Assembly (NCBI RefSeq): GCF_000526635.1
Contig: NZ_JAGL01000002.1
Coordinates: forward strand, 62,001-126,000
Reading direction: 5' to 3'
Length of the DNA stretch: 64,000 nt
DNA from: Aminobacter sp. J41
Lineage (GTDB): Bacteria; Pseudomonadota; Alphaproteobacteria; Rhizobiales; Rhizobiaceae
Shown here: in pieces, positions 42,721 through 50,853 of the stretch
How positions within the stretch are numbered: the stretch's first letter is position 1
Layout of the letters: the number at the start of each line of letters is the position of its first letter
Notes under the pieces: model-generated
The model's database searches: none
What the model was told of the DNA's origin: nothing
The model's input: only the letters and a program-made list of their open reading frames with translations
Position numbers and translations under genes: made by a program

Positions 42721-43034
42721 ATGGCAGGCCGTCCACCAACCGCCAGCGCGCCATCGCCAAAGCGCTGACGGCGCTGCTGCCGATGGCTCCTTACGCCGAC
42801 ATCGAGAAGATCCGTGAGATGGCGAGCGCGCGCGACATGCGCGAACTGCCGCCATCGATTGCCGTGTGGCTCGCTACAATCACCTATGTACGCCACGAGC
42901 ATTCGTCCTACGACAGCCTACTGACGGAAGGCTACGACCGCGACTCTGCCCGCTTCTTCGTGATCGACGAGATCAACGAGGTGCTGACGCGGTGGCGGGC
43001 GACGAGACTGCTGGACGCTGAGGAAGGTGAGTAA
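42717..43034 (+). CDS. DUF2293 family protein
   Basis: A 105-residue cytosolic protein. The C-terminal half has the DUF2293 pattern: YVRHEHSSYDSLLTEGYDRD then SARFFVIDEINEVLTRWRA. Function is unknown; the family is common in alphaproteobacteria. Translationally coupled to trmO by ATGA, hinting at a linked role in RNA or nucleotide metabolism, which is only inference. Confidence 0.8.
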   Translation: MNGRPSTNRQRAIAKALTALLPMAPYADIEKIREMASARDMRELPPSIAVWLATITYVRHEHSSYDSLLTEGYDRDSARFFVIDEINEVLTRWRATRLLDAEEGE

Positions 43035-43108
43035 GGGGCTAGGGGCTCAAGGGACTGCGTTTGCTGATACAAAAGCCCCTATTCACCTAAGCCCCCACTC
43101 CCCTACTC
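43027..43108. repeat. imperfect inverted repeats between convergent genes
   Basis: GTGAGTAAGGGGCT (43027-43040) nearly mirrors AGCCCCTATTCAC (43074-43086), and GAGTAAGGGG-type sequence again partly mirrors GCCCCCACTCCCCTACTC (43091-43108). The arrangement could fold into a terminator-like structure between the DUF2293 and MOSC genes; no T runs are present. Confidence 0.4.
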
Positions 43109-43720
43109 ATAGATCCACTGCTCGGGGATCCGCACCGAGACCTCTTCGTCAGCCTCGATCCGACCGGGCTTCTCCACCCAGGCAACGAGGCCGCGGAGGC
43201 GCTTGGCCGCGGGAGAAAACTGCAGCGAGACGCCGCGGACGTCCGCGACACCGGCGCATTCGGCGATCGAGCGTCCGGCAAAGCGGCAGGGATGGTTCTG
43301 ACCGTCGACCTTGAGGGTCACTCCGCCCTTCTTGAAGAACAGTAAGGTACCGGCCGGCAGCATCGACAAATGCGGAATGTCGGCGAGCAGAAGGTTCGCG
43401 CCGATCCATTCGGGCTTGATCTCAGAGATGTTCATGCGCCCTGCAATGATCGCCAGCTCGTCGGGCGAGACGATCGAGACCTGTCGCTCGTTGCGGATTT
43501 CCGTGCCCGCCTTGTACCAAGGCTCGCGCGATCCTGAACGGCGGGTGGCACCCTCGTGGAAATCGCCGGCAATGCCGTTGAAGGTCAGCTCAAGTGCCTC
43601 GATGCGGCGGGTGACGAAATCTTCGCCCGGCGCATGGAACAGGCCGGCAACCCGGCCGCTGAGCTTTTTGACCGGACGGACTTCGATCTCACTGACATCG
43701 CGGGTGAACAGGTCGAGCAT
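43103..43720 (-). CDS. MOSC domain protein
   Basis: A 205-residue protein with a MOSC domain (about residues 25-165), the C-terminal sulfur-carrier domain of molybdenum cofactor sulfurases and YiiM/MARC-type enzymes. Conserved features: DFHEGATRRSGSREPW, the ERxVSIVS-like RQVSIVSPDELAI, GANLLLADIPHLSML and a Cys-containing CRFAGRSIAECAGV. Stand-alone MOSC proteins may handle Mo-cofactor-bound or sulfur transfer reactions; its partner is unknown. Confidence 0.85.
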   Translation of the reverse strand: MLDLFTRDVSEIEVRPVKKLSGRVAGLFHAPGEDFVTRRIEALELTFNGIAGDFHEGATRRSGSREPWYKAGTEIRNERQVSIVSPDELAIIAGRMNISEIKPEWIGANLLLADIPHLSMLPAGTLLFFKKGGVTLKVDGQNHPCRFAGRSIAECAGVADVRGVSLQFSPAAKRLRGLVAWVEKPGRIEADEEVSVRIPEQWIYE

Positions 43721-43815
43721 TGCGCATCCTCTTCTTGATGGTGCGCGAACCTGCCTCGCCCCCGGTGCAAGGTCCAGCGAAAAGCTTTGATGATCCTATC
43801 AGGCGGTTTGCTGTG

Positions 43816-44931
43816 CTACATCATCCGCAACAGCGCGCCGCCGATCGAATAGCCGGCGCCGTAGGTGCACAGCAGGCCGTAGTCGCCCGCCTGCATGTCC
43901 TTGTGGTGCCAGGCCAGCGCAACAACGGCACCAGCCGCCGCCGTGTTCCCAAGTTCCTCGAGTACGGTCGGCGCAATATCGGGTCCGATCTCGCGACCGA
44001 AAGCGAGCTTGAGGATCATCTGGTTCATGCGGGCATTGGCCTGATGCAGCCAGAAGCGGCGTACGGTTTCCGGCGTACGGCCGTGGCGCGCCAGGAAATC
44101 GACGATGAAGCGATGGCTGGCAACGGTAACGTCCTTGAAGACCTTGTTACCCTGCTGCTTGATCAGATTGCCTTCGGTGATGATGACGCTGACGTCTTCC
44201 TGCGCCGCCCGGTTGAGGTAGCTGAAGTTCGAGCGGATGTTGTTGGAGAACTGCGTCCAGTTGCTGGTGTCGATCACCTCGAACCGGCCTGGTCTCACGT
44301 CGCCTTCATCCGCCGTCTCCAGCAGCAGTGCGGTCGCAGAATCGCCGAATATGAAATGCGTCTGCCGGTCGCGGAAGTTGAGATGCGCGGTGATCAGTTC
44401 TGGGGTCACCACCAAGGCGCGCCGGTGTGCGCCAGATCGCAGCAGATTGACCGCGACGTGGATTCCGGACGCGGCTGAGGAGCAGCCGAGCGAAATGTCG
44501 AAGGCCGCGCCCTGAGCACCGATCTCATTCTGGATTTCGATGCCAATTGACGGGTAGAGGCGCTGCAGGTGCGACCCGGCGCAGATGACGAGGTCGACCT
44601 CGGCGGCATCGATCCCCGCATCCTCCAGCGCATTGCGTGCTGCTGCCGCGCCAAACTCGGCCGTCACCGAAAGCTCGTCATCGTCGCGCGCGGGAATGCG
44701 CGGCGCCATACGGTTCACGTCGAGGATGCCGTCCGGCGTATGGACGTGCCTGCGTTTGATGCCGGACGCGTGGTAGATGAACTCAGCGCTCGATTTTTGA
44801 AGCTGTTCGGCTTCGCCGCGGCTGCCGTTTTCGCGCTCTACCCATTTGTTGAAGCAGTCAACGAGCTCTTCATTGGAAATAACCGCTTCCGGTACGCTTA
44901 CGCCCATACCGGAGATAATCACGCGCTTCAT
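43816..44931 (-). CDS. 3-oxoacyl-ACP synthase III, long variant (FabH-like)
   Basis: A 371-residue thiolase-fold condensing enzyme, longer than standard FabH (about 320). The catalytic triad is visible: Cys in ISLGCSSAASG, His in LHQANARM and Asn in LGNTAAAGA. The N-terminal insertion (about residues 25-75) with FNKWVERENG and SGIKRRHV is typical of this variant, which in rhizobia is distinct from the fabH next to plsX. Substrate and role (initiation or a special acyl chain) unknown. Confidence 0.88.
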   Translation of the reverse strand: MKRVIISGMGVSVPEAVISNEELVDCFNKWVERENGSRGEAEQLQKSSAEFIYHASGIKRRHVHTPDGILDVNRMAPRIPARDDDELSVTAEFGAAAARNALEDAGIDAAEVDLVICAGSHLQRLYPSIGIEIQNEIGAQGAAFDISLGCSSAASGIHVAVNLLRSGAHRRALVVTPELITAHLNFRDRQTHFIFGDSATALLLETADEGDVRPGRFEVIDTSNWTQFSNNIRSNFSYLNRAAQEDVSVIITEGNLIKQQGNKVFKDVTVASHRFIVDFLARHGRTPETVRRFWLHQANARMNQMILKLAFGREIGPDIAPTVLEELGNTAAAGAVVALAWHHKDMQAGDYGLLCTYGAGYSIGGALLRMM

Positions 44932-45041
44932 GAAAAATGTCCCAGGCGATTATTGCGCCAGCAGTATTCCTGCCCGCCGCGGGTCACAACGATAGGTCCG
45001 ACTTTGTTTATGTCAGATTAACTCTGGTGGCAGGGCATAAA

Positions 45042-45075
45042 AAATGCCCCGGCAGCATTTGCAGCCGGGGCATTT
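45042..45075. terminator. terminator after ettA
   Basis: A 12-bp stem AAATGCCCCGGC / GCCGGGGCATTT with a 10-base loop; read leftward it is followed by TTTTAT, fitting termination of ettA. Confidence 0.9.
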
Positions 45076-45099
45076 GATGATCGATTACGTCTACGCGTT

Positions 45100-46749
45100 T
45101 TAGCGGGTCAGGCGCTTGTAGGTCGCACGGTGCGGGTTCAGCGCATCCGGGCCGAGGCGGCGTACCTTGTCGGCCTCATAGTCCTGGAAGTTGCCCTCGA
45201 ACCACTCGACGTGGCTGTCACCCTCAAAGGCGAGGATGTGTGTGGCAAGGCGGTCGAGGAACATACGGTCATGCGAGATGATGACCGCGCAGCCGGCGAA
45301 GTTTTCCAGCGCGTCTTCCAGAGCAGCCAGCGTCTCTGTGTCGAGGTCGTTGGTCGGCTCGTCGAGAAGCAGGACGTTGCCACCGGTGCGCAGCATCTTG
45401 GCGAGGTGGACGCGGTTGCGCTGACCACCCGACAGGTTGCCGACCTTCTGCTGCTGGTCGCCGCCGCGGAAGTTGAAGGACGAGCAGTAGGCGCGCGTAT
45501 TCGCCTCGTGCTTGCCCAGCTTCACGACTTCGGCGCCGCCGGAAATCTCTTCCCAGACGGTCTTGTTCGGATCGAGCGCATCACGGCTCTGGTCGACATA
45601 GCCGAGGCGCACGGTCTCGCCGATGCGGATCGTGCCGCGGTCCGGCTTCTCCTGACCGGTGAGCATCTTGAACAGCGTGGTCTTGCCGGCGCCGTTCGGG
45701 CCGATGACGCCGACGATGCCGCCGGGCGGCAGCTTGAAGGTCAGGTCCTCGATCAGGACGCGGTCGCCGAAGCTCTTGGTGAGACCCTCGACCTCGATGA
45801 CGACGTTGCCGAGGCGCTCGCCATGCGGGATGACGATCTGGGTATCGGTCGGACGACGGTTGTCAGCGGCCTCCAGCAGCTCCTCGAACTGCTTGATACG
45901 GGCCTTCGACTTGGTCTGGCGAGCCTTCGGGCTCGAGGCAATCCACTCGCGCTCGCGGGAGATCGCGCGCTGGCGAGCATCGTCCTCGCGACCTTCCTGC
46001 TCGAGGCGCTTGGCCTTGGCTTCGAGGTACTTGGTGTAATTGCCCTCGTACGGGATGCCACGGCCGCGGTCGAGCTCGAGGATCCAGCCGGTGACGTTGT
46101 CGAGGAAGTAGCGGTCGTGGGTGATCAGCAGCACGGCGCCCTTGTAGGCGCGCAGGTGCCGCTCCAGCCACGCCGTGGTCTCGGCGTCGAGGTGGTTGGT
46201 CGGCTCGTCGAGGAGCAGAAGGTCAGGCTCGGACAGGAGCAACTTGCACAGCGCGACGCGGCGGCGCTCGCCACCCGACAGATTGGTCACGTCTGCGTCC
46301 TTGGGCGGGCAGGCCAGCGCTTCCATCGCCATCTCGACCTGCTGCTCGAGGTCCCAGAGGTTCAGCCGGTCCATCTCGTCCTGCAGGTGAGCCGATTCTT
46401 CGGCCGTCTCGTCCGAGTAGTTCATCATCAGCTCATTGTAGCGCTCGATGATGGCGGTCTTCTTGGCGACGCCCTGCATGACGTTGCCGAACACGTCGAG
46501 AGACGGATCAAGCACCGGCTCCTGCGGCAGGTAGCCGACGGTGGCGCCTTCCGCGAGCCAGGCTTCGCCGCTCCACTCCTTGTCCAGGCCAGCCATGATC
46601 CGCAGGATCGTCGACTTACCCGCGCCATTGGGGCCGAGGATGCCGATCTTGGCATCTGGGTAGAAGGAGAGGCTGACGTTATCCAGCACCTTCTTCGCCC
46701 CGTAGGACTTCGTCAGCCCCGACATGTGATAGATGAATTGGCGTGCCAT
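45100..46749 (-). CDS. ettA: energy-dependent translational throttle protein EttA
   Basis: A 549-residue ABC-F protein that binds the ribosomal E site and gates entry into elongation according to ADP/ATP ratio. Two ABC domains: Walker A GPNGAGKST and GPNGAGKTT, signatures LSGGERRRVAL and LSGGQRNRVHL, Walker B LLLDEPTNHLD and LLLDEPTNDLD. Between them is the basic linker (about residues 245-300), and domain 1 has the arm insertion (about 95-140). No membrane segments. Single-gene unit with terminator. Confidence 0.96.
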   Translation of the reverse strand: MARQFIYHMSGLTKSYGAKKVLDNVSLSFYPDAKIGILGPNGAGKSTILRIMAGLDKEWSGEAWLAEGATVGYLPQEPVLDPSLDVFGNVMQGVAKKTAIIERYNELMMNYSDETAEESAHLQDEMDRLNLWDLEQQVEMAMEALACPPKDADVTNLSGGERRRVALCKLLLSEPDLLLLDEPTNHLDAETTAWLERHLRAYKGAVLLITHDRYFLDNVTGWILELDRGRGIPYEGNYTKYLEAKAKRLEQEGREDDARQRAISREREWIASSPKARQTKSKARIKQFEELLEAADNRRPTDTQIVIPHGERLGNVVIEVEGLTKSFGDRVLIEDLTFKLPPGGIVGVIGPNGAGKTTLFKMLTGQEKPDRGTIRIGETVRLGYVDQSRDALDPNKTVWEEISGGAEVVKLGKHEANTRAYCSSFNFRGGDQQQKVGNLSGGQRNRVHLAKMLRTGGNVLLLDEPTNDLDTETLAALEDALENFAGCAVIISHDRMFLDRLATHILAFEGDSHVEWFEGNFQDYEADKVRRLGPDALNPHRATYKRLTR

Positions 46750-46888
46750 GGCGCGCTAAAACTCCGTTGTTCCTGCAAGGGGAAAAATTCAGGTCGGGGG
46801 CTATGTAGGCGAAACACGGCGCAAGGGCAATGCGGGCCCGGGGAAAGGCATCAAACTCTCGCCATTGTCCTCCTGCATGCCCGAAACA

Positions 46889-47533
46889 ATGATTACGGAA
46901 AGACGCGTGCTTTCATCCATCCGCCGGCTCGCCCTCGCTGCGACAATGTCGATCACCCTCGCCGCCTGCCAGGGCGCCTCTTCCGGCGTTGACGCGGCTG
47001 CTGATGCGCCTTCGATCGTTGGCCCACTGCAGTGCTCGGCGCCCCTGCCGTCCGGGCCACCGCCCGCTCCCGAAAAGCTGTCCGCATTCGGTACCGCAAC
47101 TGCCCTCAACATGGGCAAGTCGGTCGGGCGCAGCGCCATCACGGGCGCCGGAACCTATATTGCAGGCCCTGTCGGTGGCGCAGTGGCCGGGCAGGTCGCC
47201 TCGCGTGTGCTGCCGTCGAGCTATGATATTCGCGGTCAGTGGCGCGTCACCGACGGCAGCACAAACTGCGCCTGCCAGATGACCTTTACGGCGCCTGGCA
47301 GCTGGACGGGCGCAAATCTGCCGCGTGGCGACGTCCGCTCCGCCCGATGCAACAACGCGCTGCTCGCGAGCGTCAACGACTGGCGACTTGATGAAACGCT
47401 TTCAGGCCTCGAAGCCGAGTTGCTGCTCTATGCCCGCAATGGCAACCGCATCGGCGTGCTGAAGCGCAACGGGCCGGACCACTATTCAGGCCAGCTTTCG
47501 ACCGGCCAGCAGGTAACTCTCTGGCGCGAGTGA
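46889..47533 (+). CDS. Omp19/Inh-type protease-inhibitor lipoprotein
   Basis: A predicted lipoprotein of about 214 residues. Signal peptide with lipobox ITLAAC, then a Pro-rich spacer, a glycine-zipper-like stretch (GKSVGRSAITGAGTYIAGPV region), and a C-terminal AprI/Inh domain as in Brucella Omp19: IRGQWRVTDG, two Cys near NCACQMTF, WRLDETLSGL-type core and final SGQLSTGQQVTLWR. Omp19 inhibits host and bacterial proteases. The start is uncertain: ATG 46877, ATG 46889 or GTG 46907; the last has a GGAAAG site 5 bases upstream and gives a cleaner signal peptide. Confidence 0.72.
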   Translation: MITERRVLSSIRRLALAATMSITLAACQGASSGVDAAADAPSIVGPLQCSAPLPSGPPPAPEKLSAFGTATALNMGKSVGRSAITGAGTYIAGPVGGAVAGQVASRVLPSSYDIRGQWRVTDGSTNCACQMTFTAPGSWTGANLPRGDVRSARCNNALLASVNDWRLDETLSGLEAELLLYARNGNRIGVLKRNGPDHYSGQLSTGQQVTLWRE

Positions 47534-47647
47534 GCCTGAAAATTTGGCTGAACGTCGTGTGAACGGCGGGTTCAGCGTCGGTTCTGGTGACGGGTGCGAA
47601 AGTCACATCGTCATCAACCGACGCCAACCCGAACAGGAGACACGACA

Positions 47648-48082
47648 ATGCACACCAAGCTCATTCTTTCTGCAGCAGTCGCCTCGATCATCGGCTTCAC
47701 CTCGATCCCCGCTTCCGCCAATAGCGTCTGGCTCGAGCAGTTCGGTGTCCTGAATGAAGCCGGCGGCAGCCAGACCGGCATCAACAACGACATCGGCGTC
47801 TACCAGAACGGCCGCCGCAACGCCGCGATCGGCACCCAGAACGGCCGCCACAACACCATCGCCATCGGCCAGAACGGCCGTCGCAACACCGCGCAGGCAC
47901 ACCAGAACGGCCGTCACAACCAGGCTGGCGTCGGCCAATTCGGCAACAACCACAACGCGGTCGTCATCCAGGACGGCAACGGCAACGTCGCTGCGGGCGT
48001 CCAGGTCGGCAATGGCTGCGACGGCAACGTCTCGCAGACCGGCAGCGGCAATGTCGCCGCCTTCGTCCAGACCTGCTACTGA
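47648..48082 (+). CDS. curlin-repeat amyloid protein, CsgA-like
   Basis: A 144-residue secreted protein. Signal peptide residues 1-24 (IPASA), then an Asn/Gln/Gly-rich domain with curlin repeats. Four near-identical QNGR(R/H)N units recur every 11 residues (33-bp DNA period), followed by more divergent QFGNNHN, QDGNGN, QVGNG and QTGSGN units. Two Cys near the C terminus (GNGCDG and QTCY) could form a disulfide, unusual for curlins. Strong AGGAG site. Probably a fibre subunit; CsgH is encoded next. CsgG, CsgE and CsgF are not in the window. Confidence 0.82.
   Translation: MHTKLILSAAVASIIGFTSIPASANSVWLEQFGVLNEAGGSQTGINNDIGVYQNGRRNAAIGTQNGRHNTIAIGQNGRRNTAQAHQNGRHNQAGVGQFGNNHNAVVIQDGNGNVAAGVQVGNGCDGNVSQTGSGNVAAFVQTCY
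47804..47935 (+). repeat. 33-bp tandem repeat array in the curlin gene
   Basis: CAGAACGGCCG-type sequence begins at 47804, 47837, 47870 and 47903, exactly 33 bases apart, encoding the 11-residue curlin units. Copies differ at synonymous positions. Confidence 0.85.
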
Positions 48083-48152
48083 ATTTTCCCATGGTCAGCC
48101 GGAACCGGATGACGCTTCCGGCGATCGCAACTGACCAGTCAGGAGAACGATC

Positions 48153-48533
48153 ATGGCCGGTACCCACAAGCAGTTTTCCATATGGGCCGCAGCCGTGGTC
48201 GTCGGCCTCGGCGCGGCCTTCACCGCCTCAGGTGCAGTCGAGGCGAGCAATGGCCCCGCCAGCTGCGAGATCGTCGCGCAGAAGTCCGGCGGCATGATCT
48301 CCATCGAGGCGGTCGCCCACGGCCGCAAGGCAACCTCCGGCAGCTACCAGCTCGTCATCTCCGGCCCCGGCACCAATGTGAACCAGGGTGGCGATTTCGA
48401 GGTCGGCGCCGGCGACAAGGTCACGCTTGGCACCGCCATGTTCAGCGCCAACGGCCGCGGCCTCGACGTGGATCTCACCATCAAGGCCGGCGGAACCACC
48501 TCATCCTGCTCTGAGCGCGTCGGCTTGATCTGA
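48153..48533 (+). CDS. csgH: CsgH-like curli amyloid chaperone
   Basis: A 126-residue exported protein. Signal peptide about residues 1-32, then a small Ig-like beta domain: CEIVAQKSGGMISIEAVAHG, GSYQLVISG, NQGGDFEVGAGDKVTLG and DVDLTIKAGG. This matches the alphaproteobacterial CsgH family (functional equivalent of CsgC), which keeps curlin subunits soluble in the periplasm. Cys38 and a Cys near the C terminus may pair. It lies between two curlin genes, supporting the role. Good AGGAGAA site. Confidence 0.8.
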   Translation: MAGTHKQFSIWAAAVVVGLGAAFTASGAVEASNGPASCEIVAQKSGGMISIEAVAHGRKATSGSYQLVISGPGTNVNQGGDFEVGAGDKVTLGTAMFSANGRGLDVDLTIKAGGTTSSCSERVGLI

Positions 48534-48552
48534 TGCCGGCCGCAATCTCCTG

Positions 48553-48580
48553 AAGGCCCCGTGCGCTGCGCGGGGCCTTT
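48553..48580 (+). terminator. terminator after csgH
   Basis: Stem AAGGCCCCG / CGGGGCCTT with a short loop, followed by TTTGTGTT, 20 bases after the csgH stop. It separates the first curlin pair from the second curlin gene. Confidence 0.75.
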
Positions 48581-48702
48581 GTGTTGCGCCATCTCCGGTT
48601 CGCTAAACGGAAGATGAACAACCAGTTCGTGGCCCGTTCAGGCGGGCAGTCGCATAGTCCTCTCATCAAGACCCAACCAGACCAACCAGAGAGGAGAACG
48701 CC

Positions 48703-49116
48703 ATGACCCGCACTGCTTCCACCGTCATCAAGAGCGCCATCGTCGCCACCACTGTCGCCCTCTCGGCGATCGTGGCTCCCGCTTATGCCGGCGGCTACAT
48801 CAGCTTCGACGTCCAGCCGCGCAATGCCGAAGAGGCAGCGGCTATGCGCGCCGGCCTCGGCATCTACGCCATCGCCAACGGCATCAAGAACGGCAGCATC
48901 AAGCAAAAGGGTTTTGGCAACGTCGCGGGCCTGCTGCAGAACGGCAGCGGCAACCTCGGCATCGTCCACCAGCAAGGCAACGGCCACAACGGCACGCTGG
49001 TCCAGAACGGCAACAGCAACTCCTATGGCCTGTTCCAGTTCGGCAAGAACTCCGACGGACACGTCGTCCAGAATGGCAATGGAGGCACGGGCGCGACTTT
49101 CCAGTGGGGCTGGTAA
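48703..49116 (+). CDS. second curlin-repeat protein
   Basis: A 137-residue secreted protein. Signal peptide residues 1-29 (VAPAYA), a non-repetitive segment (about 30-65, FDVQPRNAEEAAAMRAG), then six to seven curlin-type units: QKGFGN, QNGSGN, QQGNGHN, QNGNSN, QFGKN, QNGNGG, ending FQWGW. The N-terminal segment and fewer repeats make a nucleator (CsgB-like) role possible, but this cannot be settled. AGAGGAG site upstream; own terminator after. Confidence 0.8.
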   Translation: MTRTASTVIKSAIVATTVALSAIVAPAYAGGYISFDVQPRNAEEAAAMRAGLGIYAIANGIKNGSIKQKGFGNVAGLLQNGSGNLGIVHQQGNGHNGTLVQNGNSNSYGLFQFGKNSDGHVVQNGNGGTGATFQWGW

Positions 49117-49145
49117 TCGAACCGTTTCAGGCACGCAACGAACGA

Positions 49146-49175
49146 AAAGGGCGCGTACCGAAATCCGCGCCCTTT
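49146..49175. terminator. terminator between curlin gene and ABC permease
   Basis: Stem AAAGGGCGCG / CGCGCCCTTT with a 10-base loop, followed by CCTTTTC; works for the rightward curlin gene and can serve the leftward ABC operon. Confidence 0.85.
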
Positions 49176-49201
49176 CCTTTTCGCCTGCCCTCTTCTTGTT
49201 G

Positions 49202-49993
49202 TCAGACGTTGCCGAGCTGACTGCGATGCGCCCAGCCGGTCATTCGTTTTTCGAGCCACGCCATCAGCGCGTACATGACGATGCCTTCGATGGCGAGCAT
49301 GATGAGGCCTGCCCACACCAGCGGCACGTTGAACTGGCTCTGCGCCGCCGACATCATGTAGCCCAGGCCAGTATTGGCCGCGACGGTCTCCGAAATCACC
49401 GAGCCCACGAAGGCAAGCGTGATCGCAACCTTCAGCGAGCCGAAGAAATACGGCATCGAGCGCGGGATGCCGACCTTGATCATGATGTCCATCTTCTTGG
49501 CGCCAAGTGCGCGAAGCACGTCTTCCGTCTCCGGCTCGATCGTAGCGAGGCCCGTGGCGACGTTCACCACGATCGGGAAGAAGGCGATCAGGAATGCGGT
49601 CAGGATCGCCGGAATCGTGCCGATGCCGAACCAGATCACCAGGATCGGCACGACTGCGACCTTCGGGATCGCGTTGAAACCGATCATCAGCGGATAGAGG
49701 CCGGCGTAGATGACGCGCGACCACCCGACGAGTAGCCCTAGCGCCAGGCCGCCGACCACTGCGAGGCCGAAACCGAGCGTAGTCGTGAACAGGGTCTGGA
49801 TCGAGTTGCGCTGGATCGCCGGCCAGTACTTGATCAGCGCCTCGACGATAGCGGAAGGCGCCGGAAGGATCACCGGGCGGATATTGAAGATCCAGACAGC
49901 CGCTTCCCAGATCACGAACAGGCCGATCGTGTAGATGACCGGCGCCAGCCCGGCCCAGTTGATGCCGCCCTTGCGGATTTCGTTCGCGCTCAT
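49202..49993 (-). CDS. ABC transporter permease (SsuC/TauC/ThiX type)
   Basis: A 263-residue inner membrane permease with about six helices. The EAA loop facing the ATPase is around LRALGAKKMDIMIKVGIPRS. Family is that of importers for sulfonates, nitrate, thiamine precursors and similar. Last gene of the leftward operon binding protein-ATPase-permease; ATGA overlap with the ATPase. Substrate not deducible. Confidence 0.92.
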   Translation of the reverse strand: MSANEIRKGGINWAGLAPVIYTIGLFVIWEAAVWIFNIRPVILPAPSAIVEALIKYWPAIQRNSIQTLFTTTLGFGLAVVGGLALGLLVGWSRVIYAGLYPLMIGFNAIPKVAVVPILVIWFGIGTIPAILTAFLIAFFPIVVNVATGLATIEPETEDVLRALGAKKMDIMIKVGIPRSMPYFFGSLKVAITLAFVGSVISETVAANTGLGYMMSAAQSQFNVPLVWAGLIMLAIEGIVMYALMAWLEKRMTGWAHRSQLGNV

Positions 49994-50781
49994 GCTGCCT
50001 GCCTCGCGTCGGCGATCTCGCCGCGCAGTTCATGAACCTTCTCGGAAAACTCCGGCGTGTACATCAGCTCGAGGTCGCGCGGTCGCGGGAAGGTGATGGT
50101 GTGCTCGTGCAGCACCCTGCCCGGCCGCGAACTCATGACGAAGATGCGGTCGGCAAGGAACACCGCCTCGCGCAGATCGTGCGTGACGAGGATGATGGTG
50201 ACGTCCTGGGATGCATGCAGGTCGCGGATGACCTGCCACAGCTCCTCGCGCGTAAAGGCATCGAGCGCGCCAAACGGCTCGTCGAGCATCAGAAGCTCAG
50301 GCTCGTGGATCAGTGCGCGGCAGAGATTGGCGCGCTGCTGCATGCCGCCCGAAAGCTGCCACGGATATTTTTCGCCAAAGCCCTTGAGGCCAACCGTCTC
50401 CAGCAGCTTCTCGGCCTTCGCGACATACTCTGCCTTGTGCTTGCGCAGGCGCCCGCGGTGCTTTTCGACGATTTCCAGCGGCAGCAGGATGTTGTCGAGG
50501 GTGGTGCGCCAGGGAAGCATGGTCGGGTTCTGGAACGCCATGCCAACGATGGAGATGGGCTTGGTCACCTGAGTGCCGGCAACTTCCACCGTCCCGGATT
50601 GAGGGATGTGCAGCCCGGTGACGAGGCGCATCAGGGTGGACTTACCGCAACCCGACGGGCCCACGACCGCCGCGAACTCGCCGCGCTGGACGTTCAGGGT
50701 GAGGCCGGACACGGCAAGCACGCCGCCGGCGCCGCCATAGCGCATGTCGACATTGTCGATGGAAACCAGTGGCTGGGTCAT
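49990..50781 (-). CDS. ABC transporter ATP-binding protein
   Basis: A 263-residue ATPase with Walker A GPSGCGKST, Q loop MAFQNPTMLPWRT, signature LSGGMQQRANLCRAL, Walker B LLMLDEPFGALD and H loop VTHDLREAVFLAD, typical of the SsuB/TauB/NrtD group. Powers the adjacent permease. Confidence 0.95.
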   Translation of the reverse strand: MTQPLVSIDNVDMRYGGAGGVLAVSGLTLNVQRGEFAAVVGPSGCGKSTLMRLVTGLHIPQSGTVEVAGTQVTKPISIVGMAFQNPTMLPWRTTLDNILLPLEIVEKHRGRLRKHKAEYVAKAEKLLETVGLKGFGEKYPWQLSGGMQQRANLCRALIHEPELLMLDEPFGALDAFTREELWQVIRDLHASQDVTIILVTHDLREAVFLADRIFVMSSRPGRVLHEHTITFPRPRDLELMYTPEFSEKVHELRGEIADARQAA

Positions 50782-50853
50782 ATGCTGTTCGCCTCGCGTG
50801 AAGAAAGAACTCCCGCCGGCATGCCGACGGGAGCCAGGTAGTTCAGGAGGCCG

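Noticed and set aside
45130-46992. 620-residue frame antisense to ettA
   Set aside because: Compositional shadow with no recognised motif; the ABC-F gene is intact on the minus strand.
47804-47935. CRISPR-like array
   Set aside because: Regular 33-bp spacing is inside a reading frame and the repeats encode curlin units without spacers.
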